Assembly: GCF_000308455.1 (NCBI RefSeq)
Contig: NZ_BAFP01000062.1
Span: 1 to 64,000, forward strand
Source of the DNA: Nocardia abscessus NBRC 100374
Lineage (GTDB): Bacteria > Actinomycetota > Actinomycetes > Mycobacteriales > Mycobacteriaceae
Direction of reading: 5' to 3'
DNA: 64,000 nucleotides
Shown here: positions 19,701 to 27,256 of the stretch, piece after piece
How the letters are laid out: every line of letters begins with the position of its first letter
Numbering within the stretch: the first letter of the stretch is position 1
Notes under the pieces: model-generated
What the model was told of the DNA's origin: nothing
The model's input: only the letters and a program-made list of their open reading frames with translations
The model's database searches: none
Made by a program: the position numbers and the translations under genes

Positions 19701-21656
19701 CTCGCTGTCCACACCGACTTGCCGAAGTGCCAGATCCACCGCTTCGTCGACCGACACCTCGGAACTCGCGAGGAATTCGTCGATCCGCCGCAGCGCACCG
19801 GCGTGTCCACCGACCCAGTCGATGGACGCGCGGTTTCTCGGGTTGCGAGCCAGCGCCTCGGCGATGGCGGGCAGATCGAGGATCAGTTTGGCGGTCTCGG
19901 CGTTCGACAGTGGGCCCAGGAACCGCTGGTGCAGCCGCACGAACGATCCGGCGGCCGCGGACAGAGCCTTACGGCTGGTGATGATCAAGCCGGCATTTCT
20001 ACCGCAGCTCGTCCAATGCTCGATGAATTCCGATGTTTCGGCATCCAAGCGGAAGTCCGAACTCGCGTCTTCGGTCAGGTTCGCATCCACACCGTCGAGT
20101 ACCAGGGTAATCCGCTGTCGCGAAAGGACTTTGGACTGCATGCCGCCGAGCCTCCTGCGCCAGCCGTCCGTCGGATCGTCGTCCCGGGCCCAGGAGATGA
20201 AGGCTTCCCGGTGCGGTCCGCTACACAATTGGCCCCAGATGGAGTCGAGGATCCGGTCGGGGGAGTGATGGTCGGTGACCCAGGCGACATGGCCGGCGTC
20301 GGTGCCGAGGAGGCGAACGGTCTCACGAGCGAGTGCCGTCTTGCCGATTCCACTCAAGCCGGACACCACCACCCAAGGGTGGGGCGACGTCACTATGCCC
20401 ACCAGTCCACGGAGTTCCGCACGGCGCCCGACGAAGTCAGGGCGACCGCCCACCGTACCGGGACGGGTCTGCGTCGCTTTCGCCAGCAACAAGCTTCGGC
20501 GTGGACGACTCGTATCGTGTGGCGCGAAGACCGTCGGGATGACCCACTCCGCGGCCAGCCGTGCGTTCGCGGGGTCGTCGGCGAATCGCTGGGCGAGTTC
20601 TCGTCGCGTCCGACAGAAGGTGTCCACCGGATCGCCGGTGGGATCCGCGGCCACCGCGCGGTAGAACTGGTGCGCCAGCGCGGTGGAAAACCGATCCGAC
20701 ACCTCGTCGGTCATGGCTACGGCGCCCGGCGCGCCGTGCGCGACCAACGAGGCCGCCAGCGCGGACGCCGCGTCCGAAGCATCGGCGCCGACCGTGCGCG
20801 CCGCGCGTCCGGTATGACAGGCCGACAGCATCAAGAAGGGCACCGCCCGGCCTTCGGGCAGGATGCGGGCGATGACACCGTCGGCGTCGATCAGGTCGTC
20901 ATCGCCGGTCGCGGTCTCCAGACACAGATACCCCGGGATGCCGTGCGAGGAGATATGCAGAATGTCTGTCGGCCGCTCGGCCAGTGCCGCGCGGATCGCG
21001 TCTGCCGTCCCCCAATTGAGAATCTCGACATCGATCGCACCGGAGTCGATCGCCGGGGACAAGGCGGCCAGCACGTGCTCCAGCTCGGCTTCGTAGTTCA
21101 GCAACGATCCCCGCCCGTTCTCCGGTGAGGCGATCGCCACCACGATTCGAAAGCGGGTCGGCCGGTCCACGCTCGATGTCTCCGCGTCCGCCACCGCCGC
21201 GGGCGTCGTGCGCGTCACACCACGGTGCACGAATACCCCCGGGTGCAACCCCAACGGCTCGCGTGGCGTATGGCGCTCGGCGGCGTCCGGCAGGACGAGG
21301 GCTTCCCAGGGAAGATGGCTGAGCCGAGCCGATTCCGTCTCGATCGACAAATGGAACTCGTGGCCGAGCGTCGCCGCCTCGGCGAGCGTCGCCGCCAGCG
21401 CCACCCCGGCCTGTCCGTCCAGGAACGACTCACCCAGCGCCGTGCCGACCTCATGGATCAGGCTGGGACGGACCGAGTGCCGGGCGCGTTGCTCGGTCAG
21501 TTCGGCCAGCAACGAAGCCGCCTCGAGGGTCAGGCCGCCGACACTGTGCCGAAAAGTCGCATTGCCGGTATCCAATTGGACGAACGAATCTTCGATCCGC
21601 AGGACAGCCGCTGCCCGTGAGACGGAATTCGCCCGGCTGCTCGACTCGACCGACAT
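16770..21656 (-). CDS. CHAT protease - NTPase - TPR protein (putative effector)
   Basis: A 1,628-residue cytoplasmic protein. Residues 1-350 form a CHAT (caspase-HetF-associated) peptidase with His238 in HISSHG and Cys280 in LSACHTG, the expected catalytic dyad and spacing. An NTPase module follows (P-loop GLSGIGKT near residues 433-440; VTLVLDGVD as Walker B near 520). About residues 850-1600 are helical TPR-like repeats. This protease + STAND-NTPase + repeat layout is typical of bacterial conflict or death effectors, in which the repeats sense a trigger and the NTPase releases the protease. The start at 21656 is supported by GGAGGGGG 8 nt upstream; a longer in-frame extension to 22145 is rejected. 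It points away from the signalling operon at 23342-31213 but is its neighbour. Confidence 0.88.
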   Translation of the reverse strand: MSVESSSRANSVSRAAAVLRIEDSFVQLDTGNATFRHSVGGLTLEAASLLAELTEQRARHSVRPSLIHEVGTALGESFLDGQAGVALAATLAEAATLGHEFHLSIETESARLSHLPWEALVLPDAAERHTPREPLGLHPGVFVHRGVTRTTPAAVADAETSSVDRPTRFRIVVAIASPENGRGSLLNYEAELEHVLAALSPAIDSGAIDVEILNWGTADAIRAALAERPTDILHISSHGIPGYLCLETATGDDDLIDADGVIARILPEGRAVPFLMLSACHTGRAARTVGADASDAASALAASLVAHGAPGAVAMTDEVSDRFSTALAHQFYRAVAADPTGDPVDTFCRTRRELAQRFADDPANARLAAEWVIPTVFAPHDTSRPRRSLLLAKATQTRPGTVGGRPDFVGRRAELRGLVGIVTSPHPWVVVSGLSGIGKTALARETVRLLGTDAGHVAWVTDHHSPDRILDSIWGQLCSGPHREAFISWARDDDPTDGWRRRLGGMQSKVLSRQRITLVLDGVDANLTEDASSDFRLDAETSEFIEHWTSCGRNAGLIITSRKALSAAAGSFVRLHQRFLGPLSNAETAKLILDLPAIAEALARNPRNRASIDWVGGHAGALRRIDEFLASSEVSVDEAVDLALRQVGVDSELDRVVARWTADDPVGRLVHGLTVYRMPVDRVGLNWQAAEDAPETVDDVLLTAERPHAHTVTMTQPAAGRRTPLEQQRERALRTALSWSLVYSGFDPDGDNQVYSVPNAVKVFLTEASNQGVRRAHLRAANYWRWREDRRMDEDDFELSDATCVDEIHYHLLCGDSPDAASKVVDELVLALFSVGTPDAAEKVILLTRDLIRRAGTPATERCGALLSASTAYSILRRPQEAVAQGRRAIEVARETGDPILEAVCSLVVAAYLQRAGDHAAAIELIEDSLAQNEGEQDLVLQAYGCALASTVAGEAGDFDGVLRLAGQALELAGRADTSRRSASGLQRVQSLAQTVAYGADSRSRALPESRGFLEIVGAEAELMAVLQLGSVHLMRGNTADAERAARRATELSSDFPMPFYVAAATFLTGSVELVGGKIDLAEETLRRARLQAARIGDGMTETRSLLLLGDLSKQRGDFRGATGWYRRALDMAELIGSDTLSAFLCLSLAMQSFADADDVPAGEWVARAERYGNSAAHPAVQAVKLFVAGVELNFQGDTFEAARVLQTALDLLASTGGSALFEGEILRLMAINAIEGDDHDAFLSTLQALSDIVDKTGNLPSRGMLLFFTALHMGDEAETPEDRAQVRDQLDEARAIFESIQAHALAALVLQSTLAFSEELELTSSDTSERAQRMQNLARVIGEGDFVVDAVEHEITRALEDDRVPDARALLDDLLNRRLRRLDSPYRVDVLIGRVLHAEGDLSNAWDHFHRAHEESVEREHWGAAVETAVALADLATEAQEPRLAMEAGIRAFVINAQRDNYPMTLRLVDALADLSDRYAQVDESWSWSQGLELAARECPSTFESAICYRKLGGDALEREEGDAAETWLLHSLSLNEGSSPAHDLERHFARSTLAGLLLQQERHPELVEVLARDIEEYDDGDMTVMSGVRALLPDDQFLEIVRRTVGDATYQRIANETETPWWERRD

Positions 21657-21806
21657 CGTGCCGCCCCCTCCGTGAATCAATTGCGGCCGAACGGCTCGAC
21701 ACACAGTCATGCCGCGCTGCCATGTTCTCCATCGCATTGCTCGGGATGAACGTTTCATCGCCGCAACTATGTATCGCGGACCGCGCCGCCGTGTCACACT
21801 CTTCGA

Positions 21807-22001
21807 GTGCCCAATGATCCCATGGACGGTCCGGCCCAATCGGTGAGAATTATTCGCGGCCAAGTCTATTACTTGCCCGACGGGGCCGACGCGACGGTGG
21901 ATTCCAACTGGATTCCCTACGGTCAGGTTCCCGATCTCGGCCCGATCGAGGTGACGAAGTCGCTGGACGACGCCCGCGATGGCACCGAGTCCTCCAGATG
22001 A
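21807..22001 (+). CDS. Small hypothetical protein
   Basis: A 64-residue acidic protein starting at GTG (alternatively ATG 21822). No family recognised. It contains a beta-rich stretch RIIRGQVYYLPDGADATVD and a GQVPDLGPIEV segment. Its stop overlaps the next ATG (ATGA), supporting a real translated gene coupled to the membrane protein. It is divergent from the CHAT gene across a 150-bp gap, so the two share a regulatory region. Confidence 0.6.
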   Translation: MPNDPMDGPAQSVRIIRGQVYYLPDGADATVDSNWIPYGQVPDLGPIEVTKSLDDARDGTESSR

Positions 22002-22741
22002 CCGGCACCGACGGCGGTGCGTCTGCTGACCGATTGCCCTCGCCCCTCGACGCGATCGCCGACATGCGCGCGGTCGCCCGATGGACGGTGGGTGCGGCCG
22101 CCGCCATCGGAGCGTTGCTGATCGGCACGGCGCCGCTCGCCGCACTGGGCAGACTGCACGGGACGTGGCATATCACCGCGGCGGTGGTGGGGCTCGCCAT
22201 CGCGCTGATGGCCGTGTGCTGGGCGATCTGGGTGACCAGCGACGCGCTGACGCCGCCGGTCAGCACGTTGATGGACTTGGACGATCGCGAGATGACGCAC
22301 CTGGCCGGGCTGGTCCGGCTCATCGCGCGGTCGCCCGAGAATTTCTTCGGCCCGAACGGAACGCGCGTGGCGGACCTGCAGCAGCAGTCCGAACTGCATC
22401 AACGCATCGCCGGCGAGGTCGCCCGTGCGATGGCCGTCGAGGACAGGCCGCACGAGCGTGCCCTGCTGGAACTCGCGTTGCAGGACGCCAGGGCCAATAT
22501 CGCCTACTACCGTGGGCTCCGGACCAGGTTGTTGGCTTTGATCCACGCTTGGCACGTCCGGCATCTGTTGCGCAGAGCGCGCATTCACACACTCATCGCT
22601 GTCCTGATCGCGGGGGCCGGGGCGTGCGCGTACCTGATCGCCACGGTGGACAGCAAGCCCGCTGAACAGCCGAAACCTCGAGCCGTCGAGCAACTGGTCG
22701 GCGGGGGTCCTACCGCGACCATGGCGGCTGCCGACGCGTAG
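21998..22741 (+). CDS. Predicted three-helix membrane protein
   Basis: A 247-residue protein with hydrophobic segments near residues 28-50, 60-82 and 199-217, and a charged helical middle (about residues 95-195) likely to be cytoplasmic. No family recognised. The 2TM + cytoplasmic helix + TM layout is common among accessory membrane proteins of bacterial conflict systems, but that is only an analogy. Translationally coupled to the 64-residue gene and placed between the CHAT effector and the vWA/PP2C/kinase operon. Confidence 0.7.
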   Translation: MTGTDGGASADRLPSPLDAIADMRAVARWTVGAAAAIGALLIGTAPLAALGRLHGTWHITAAVVGLAIALMAVCWAIWVTSDALTPPVSTLMDLDDREMTHLAGLVRLIARSPENFFGPNGTRVADLQQQSELHQRIAGEVARAMAVEDRPHERALLELALQDARANIAYYRGLRTRLLALIHAWHVRHLLRRARIHTLIAVLIAGAGACAYLIATVDSKPAEQPKPRAVEQLVGGGPTATMAAADA

Positions 22742-23075
22742 AGCGTCGTCCACCGCGAAGGCGAGAAACCCGTTCTGGGTGGACAAGAACCTCCCGCAGC
22801 CGATGTCACGTGACGCGCAAGCGGATGAAAAGTGCTATGGCTGAACGCTTCCGAGTGGATCGCTCGCACATCGGCCTGTCGGCAAGATCTGGTACGCGAT
22901 CCGGCGATCGCCGCATGATTCGACCCGGCATCGCAGATTTTCGCGAAATCGAGCACCGCCGAGATGAATCGAGGCAGGTTCTGCTTCCGCTGCCGCCGAT
23001 TGTGTGCTGATCGATCGCCGGCAGGTCACTGATGGGTGGGTAAATTGCATGCACACCGGTCGGTTGGGAAAGGTG

Positions 23076-23115
23076 CCACCTAAGGTGGAAAGCAAACTGT
23101 CCGATGGTTTCCACC
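23076..23115. promoter_or_regulatory. Overlapping GGTGG/CCACC dyads
   Basis: CCACCT-A-AGGTGG (23076-23088) is a perfect 6-bp dyad. Its right arm extends to GGTGGAAA (23084-23091), which is repeated inverted as TTTCCACC at 23108-23115. Two overlapping dyads sharing one arm suggest a regulator site, or alternative RNA hairpins, about 230 bp upstream of the operon. Confidence 0.45.
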
Positions 23116-23259
23116 CCCGGGAAGAATGGGTCGTTAATTGCCCGATCGGTTTTCCGTGAAATTGCGGGAGTCGTGTCAGGCTGGGGTACGATTGCTTCGT
23201 GCTTCTCTCGCGGTAGCGGGTGGCACAGTCATTCGGGGAGATCAGTTTCAACATACTGC

Positions 23260-23283
23260 CCGGGATGTTTCCCGGTTTATTTT
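23260..23283 (+). terminator. Terminator- or attenuator-like hairpin before the signalling operon
   Basis: CCGGGA-TGTT-TCCCGG (23260-23275) followed by TTTATTTT. The stem is short, but the T-rich tail is striking in this GC-rich genome. It lies 58 bp before the ATG at 23342, so it could end transcripts from 21807-22741 or attenuate the operon leader. Confidence 0.45.
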
Positions 23284-23341
23284 CGTGCTTCGCGCCGCCG
23301 CATGCTCGGCGTCGAGCCATTCAAAGTGACGAGAATTGTCG

Positions 23342-24292
23342 ATGCAACGTATTCAAGGATCGCGTGCCGCGCGAGGGTGGCGGGTGCGGTGGGTCCATCT
23401 GCTGTGGCCGGCCGTCGTTCTCCTACTGTCGGCGCCCCTCCTGGTCGGCTGGAAAACCACGACCGAGCACACCTCCACGGTTCTGGTCGTCGGTCTACGC
23501 GACGAAGGCGCCCACCTTGATCTCGACGAACAGCTCCGGCAGGAAATGAACTTCTCGGGGCCGATTCTGGTCGTGGCTGAGCCGCAGTGCTTCCCGCCTC
23601 TGCTCTGTCCGCCCGCGGCTTACTATCAGCCGCTCGGCTCGTGGGCGGCCGGTGACGGCTCCGTGGCGATCGGTCCACACGGAGACCGCCTCTACCACGT
23701 GACGATCACCCGGCGAGACTTCGGCTGGTGGCCCGCCCTGGGCACCGCATTCTTGATACCGCTCGTCGTGGCGCTCGTGTATTTCGGTGCCGAGTGGGTG
23801 CGAGTGCACGCAGGTCACTCCAGTACCCGGCGGGTGGCCGGTGAGCGCGGGATCGAGCCACGGTCCGGCGGCGGGCACGGCGCAGCCCCCAACGGTCGCC
23901 GCTCGACGGAGGTCGGCCCCGAACCGCAAGCGACACCATGGCTGAAGGGCAGGCAAGCGGTGCATCCGCCGCCGACCGCGCACGCCGTGCGCACGGCGGA
24001 TCTACCTGCCCCACACGCGCCGCGCACGGCGGACCTTCCTGCCACGCGAGAGGCGCCCCGCGCCGTTGTCCCGGTCCATGTGGACGCCTCCGGCCTACCC
24101 GAGATAGCGGAGCTCTTCGCCGAAGGCGGCCACCGGGGCACCGCCCGCACCCATATCGACGCCGCCGGCGGCTATGCCGAGTTCGGTGAGTTGGTCCTCT
24201 GGGTCGACAATGCCCGCCCGGATTCCGTCACCGGCGTACCGGGCGACGTCGTGCAGGTGATTCCGGTGGCGCGAAACGCATTCCGGCGCTGA
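23342..24292 (+). CDS. Membrane protein of unknown function, first gene of the signalling operon
   Basis: A 316-residue protein. Transmembrane helices lie near residues 18-36 and 129-150, with an extracytoplasmic loop between them containing two close cysteines (CFPPLLC). A long Pro/Ala/Arg-rich linker (about residues 160-235) leads to a compact C-terminal domain (about 240-316) that is beta-rich and begins VPVHVDASGLPEIAELF. No known family recognised. The ATG at 23342 is preferred over the in-frame TTG at 23336. It precedes the vWA gene by 38 nt and is probably the membrane sensor or anchor of the system. Confidence 0.72.
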   Translation: MQRIQGSRAARGWRVRWVHLLWPAVVLLLSAPLLVGWKTTTEHTSTVLVVGLRDEGAHLDLDEQLRQEMNFSGPILVVAEPQCFPPLLCPPAAYYQPLGSWAAGDGSVAIGPHGDRLYHVTITRRDFGWWPALGTAFLIPLVVALVYFGAEWVRVHAGHSSTRRVAGERGIEPRSGGGHGAAPNGRRSTEVGPEPQATPWLKGRQAVHPPPTAHAVRTADLPAPHAPRTADLPATREAPRAVVPVHVDASGLPEIAELFAEGGHRGTARTHIDAAGGYAEFGELVLWVDNARPDSVTGVPGDVVQVIPVARNAFRR

Positions 24293-24330
24293 CGCAAGTA
24301 CCCATCCCTTGAAAAACCGAGGTTAATGTC

Positions 24331-25101
24331 ATGACCCAACCCCCTGGCTCCGGAATCGATGCGCTGCCGGTGCAGCCTGCGAAGAGCAGGATCCTGATCA
24401 CCCTGGTCGTGGATACGTCGTATTCGATGATCGAGGAGAACCGCATCGGCGAACTGAACCAGGCCCTGGCGACCTGGCGGACCGAACTGCTGAAGGACGA
24501 TCACGTCCGCAGACAGGGCGAAATCGCTTTGATCACCTTCGGCGACGGAGGGGTTCAGGCGGTCGACCCGAGCGGCCGGACCGCCGGTGCGGCGCCCCAA
24601 CCTTATGTGCCGGTGGCGCAATTCAGCCCTGCGCCACTGAAAGCCGGTGGCGTCACGCCGATGGTGGAGGGGCTGCAGTACGCGTTCCAGCTGATGGCCG
24701 CCCGCAGGCAGGAACTGCGCCTGAGCGGGCATCCGCTGAGCAGCAGGCCCATGGTGTACATGATCACGGATGGCGTCCCCACCGACAGCGCCGGGCACCG
24801 AACGGAACGGTGGCGCGATCTCGCGCCCGCGATCCGGCAGCAGGAGAACGGCAAGCACCTGCTCTTCTTCGCCCTCGGCGTAGCGGGCGCCGACCAGGAC
24901 GTGCTGGCCGGCCTCGCGCCCAACTCCTGGCGCTACCTCGCGGATGTCAGTTTCACCGAGATTCTCCGGTTCGTCTCCTCCAGCATCGAGTCCGCCGCCG
25001 GAGCGTCCAGGTCGGAGCCGGCCGAGACGGTGTACGCCCGCGCCAACGAGCAGGCGACCAAGATGTCCCGGATCGATAGCTGGATCCAGAATCAGGGCTG
25101 A
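24331..25101 (+). CDS. vWA-domain protein, TerY-like
   Basis: A 256-residue von Willebrand factor A domain protein. The metal-ion-dependent adhesion site is intact: D28-x-S30-x-S32 (DTSYS) plus the later MITDGVPTD segment. Length and sequence style fit TerY, the vWA component that in ter-type systems occurs in a triad with a PP2C phosphatase and a protein kinase, exactly the next two genes. It is probably a metal-dependent scaffold or a phosphorylated adaptor. GAGG lies about 10 nt before the ATG. Confidence 0.88.
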   Translation: MTQPPGSGIDALPVQPAKSRILITLVVDTSYSMIEENRIGELNQALATWRTELLKDDHVRRQGEIALITFGDGGVQAVDPSGRTAGAAPQPYVPVAQFSPAPLKAGGVTPMVEGLQYAFQLMAARRQELRLSGHPLSSRPMVYMITDGVPTDSAGHRTERWRDLAPAIRQQENGKHLLFFALGVAGADQDVLAGLAPNSWRYLADVSFTEILRFVSSSIESAAGASRSEPAETVYARANEQATKMSRIDSWIQNQG

Positions 25102-25103
25102 CC

Positions 25104-25976
25104 ATGCGAAGTGAATGCATGCGGGGGGCGGGGACGATATGGACCGCCGTCACCTCGACGGTGACCGGGCCGGGCCACGTGAAGGACGGACTGCCCAATC
25201 AAGATCGGCACCTGGTCCGCTCGATCAACCCGGGGTGTTCGGTGTTCGCGGTCGCGGATGGAGCAGGTTCGCGTCGCCGTTCGGACCAAGGCGCGGAGTT
25301 CGCCGTCGGTGCGGCGTCGGACGCGGCGCAGTATGTCTTCGGCGCCGGGATGCCGAGCGGATTCAGCGCTTGGTCCGCGGCGCTGCCGATCTTCCAGGCC
25401 GAGTGCCTGGACCGTTTCGATCGCAGCGTGGCCGAGACAACGCAGCGGATTCACGCCGAGCATCCGGAAGAGTCCCAAGCGGAGATCCGCGCGTCCTTCG
25501 CGACCACCTTGCTGGCGGTAGTCGCGCAGCCGCCGTACTTCCTGTACGTCAGCGTCGGCGACTGCTTCCTGGTCGTCGACCGCAGGCCGGGCGGCCCGCG
25601 GCTCGTCGTGACCGAGCGCGAACGCGAGAACACCGGTATGACAACCTTCCTCACCTCGGCGAACCGAGAGGACCGCCTCCAGAGTCACGTGCTCGTGGAT
25701 GACCGCATCACCGCGATGGCCGTATGCTCCGACGGGCTGCAGGAGGGGATGCTCGAGATCGCCGGCGGTCTGCACTACCAGGCCCCTCCGGATTTTCGCC
25801 GATACTTCGAATATTTCGGCCGCCCTGGCGCAGCCGACGGTGAGCTGGAGAGCTATCTGAAGTCAGCGCAGTTCGCCGTGACCTCCACCGACGACAAGAC
25901 AGTCGTGCTGGCCGTGCGGCGGTCCGCTTGCTCGCAGCGGGTCGACGTGCACGACGATGCGCAGGTGGGACAGTGA
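25104..25976 (+). CDS. PP2C-family protein phosphatase (TerY-P triad)
   Basis: A 290-residue serine/threonine phosphatase. The metal-binding motifs are present: NQD (Asp34), VADGAG (Asp52-Gly53), VSVGDC, CSDGL (Asp210) and the terminal TDDKT (Asp263-Asp264). It starts 2 nt after the vWA stop and its own stop overlaps the kinase start (GTGA). Its likely job is to reverse phosphorylation by the kinase on the vWA protein or other partners. Confidence 0.92.
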   Translation: MRSECMRGAGTIWTAVTSTVTGPGHVKDGLPNQDRHLVRSINPGCSVFAVADGAGSRRRSDQGAEFAVGAASDAAQYVFGAGMPSGFSAWSAALPIFQAECLDRFDRSVAETTQRIHAEHPEESQAEIRASFATTLLAVVAQPPYFLYVSVGDCFLVVDRRPGGPRLVVTERERENTGMTTFLTSANREDRLQSHVLVDDRITAMAVCSDGLQEGMLEIAGGLHYQAPPDFRRYFEYFGRPGAADGELESYLKSAQFAVTSTDDKTVVLAVRRSACSQRVDVHDDAQVGQ

Positions 25977-27256
25977 GTTTCTTCATTCCCGGCGGACGCC
26001 GGGTCACGCTGCAGCCGAACAACTTCGGCGGCGGCGCCGAGGGCCTCGTGTACGGGCTCGACGGTACCTCGGATTTGTGCGCCAAGATCTACCTCGACCA
26101 AGGCGAACCCACCAGGGCGCGCAAGCTCGCCGCCCTGCGCCGAACCATCCCGGCGGCCTGGGAAGGTGACAACGCCGAGCACCTGCACGTGGCATGGCCT
26201 CGCGAAGTGCTCCACGACCACGCGGGCGCTACCGCGGGCTTCCTGATGCCGCTGGTCCAAGGTAAGTCGCTGACCACGTTGTTCGATCCCGGTCAGCGGA
26301 TCGAGGCCGTCGACGATCCCACCTGGCGGGTACTGGTCGCGGTGGCGGCCCGGGCCGCGCGGCTGTTGGCGATGCTGCACGGGGTGGGGATCGTCGTCGG
26401 AGACGTGAGCCCGACGAACATGTTGGTGTCCCGATCCGGCCACGTGACGCTGATCGATTGCGACGCCGTGCAATTCACCGATCCACGCAGCGGTGAATTG
26501 TTCCGGTGCACGAAGGTCACGCCGGAATACGCACCGCCCATGGCGGCGAACGGGCAGACGCTCACACCGAGCCACGACAACTTCGGTCTCGCGGTTCTGG
26601 TGTGCCAGTTGCTGATGGAAGGCGACCATCCCTTCGAAGGGGTGCCCGTCGACCCGGATACGCCCGACTTCGCGGCCGCGGAGAATATTCAGCAGCAGAA
26701 CAACCGCCTCCTCTTCCCGGAGCGGTTCGTCACCGTACCCGGCGCCGCACCGGTGGAACTACTGCCGCCCGAGGTGCGGGAGCTGGCCATGGCCTGCTTC
26801 GGCAACGGCCACCGAGACCCAACGGCGCGGCCGACCGCGCAGGCGTGGGCGGACGCGCTCGACCGAGCGGGCTTCCAGTTGATGGGGTGCCGGGAGAACG
26901 AGCGGCACGTGTACCACAGCTCGCTGTCGGAATGCGTCTGGTGCGGCATAAGCCGGGCCGGCTTCGGGGAACACTATCCGGCAGCGGGGATTCCGAAAGT
27001 CGTCATCCCGCCTCCCACTGCGCCGATCGTCAGTCCGACCACGCAGCGACCGTCGGTCAAGATCGCGCCGACCGCGAAGCCGCCACGACCTCGCCCGCGC
27101 CCGCCCGCACCGGACCCGACCAGCACACCGAAGCCTCGACCGACCGTACCTTCTGCGCCGAGTTCCGGTTCCACAGCATTGGGCCTGGCCGCGAAGGTGA
27201 TGCTCTTCGCTCTGGCGGTCCTTCTGGTCGCTATCGCGATCGCGTCGTATCGATGA
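25973..27256 (+). CDS. Atypical protein kinase with zinc-ribbon-like motif and C-terminal membrane anchor
   Basis: A 427-residue kinase-fold protein: glycine-rich loop near residues 19-26 (FGGGAEGLVY), Lys38 in CAKIYL, catalytic-loop GDVSPTN (Asp144, Asn149) in place of the usual HRD...N, and DCD (Asp162-Asp164) in place of DFG. The key Asp and Asn residues remain, so activity is plausible. A Cys/His motif (MGC ... HVYHSSLSECVWC, about residues 305-325) probably binds zinc, a Pro-rich linker follows, and a single helix (about 402-424) anchors the C-terminus in the membrane. GTG 25973 has AGGTGGGACA upstream. This is the third member of the TerY-P triad; four nt overlap on both sides. Confidence 0.88.
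   Translation: MSFFIPGGRRVTLQPNNFGGGAEGLVYGLDGTSDLCAKIYLDQGEPTRARKLAALRRTIPAAWEGDNAEHLHVAWPREVLHDHAGATAGFLMPLVQGKSLTTLFDPGQRIEAVDDPTWRVLVAVAARAARLLAMLHGVGIVVGDVSPTNMLVSRSGHVTLIDCDAVQFTDPRSGELFRCTKVTPEYAPPMAANGQTLTPSHDNFGLAVLVCQLLMEGDHPFEGVPVDPDTPDFAAAENIQQQNNRLLFPERFVTVPGAAPVELLPPEVRELAMACFGNGHRDPTARPTAQAWADALDRAGFQLMGCRENERHVYHSSLSECVWCGISRAGFGEHYPAAGIPKVVIPPPTAPIVSPTTQRPSVKIAPTAKPPRPRPRPPAPDPTSTPKPRPTVPSAPSSGSTALGLAAKVMLFALAVLLVAIAIASYR

Larger units (their letters stand above)
22742..23341. other. 600-bp non-coding region before the signalling operon
   Basis: No convincing gene: all frames are short or lack support. The stretch is visibly more AT-rich than its surroundings (for example around 23030-23290) and holds several dyads, listed separately. 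It is the only space that can carry the promoter of the operon starting at 23342, and a terminator-like hairpin near its end could separate or attenuate transcription from the upstream genes. Confidence 0.6.

Noticed and set aside
18558..21128. 856-residue open frame antisense to the CHAT gene
   Set aside because: Composition is Arg/Gly/His-rich with no domain; a shadow of the GC-rich third-codon-position bias of the CHAT gene.
21657..22145. N-terminal extension of the CHAT protein
   Set aside because: ATG 21656 has an excellent ribosome binding site, and the extension overlaps the small divergent genes.
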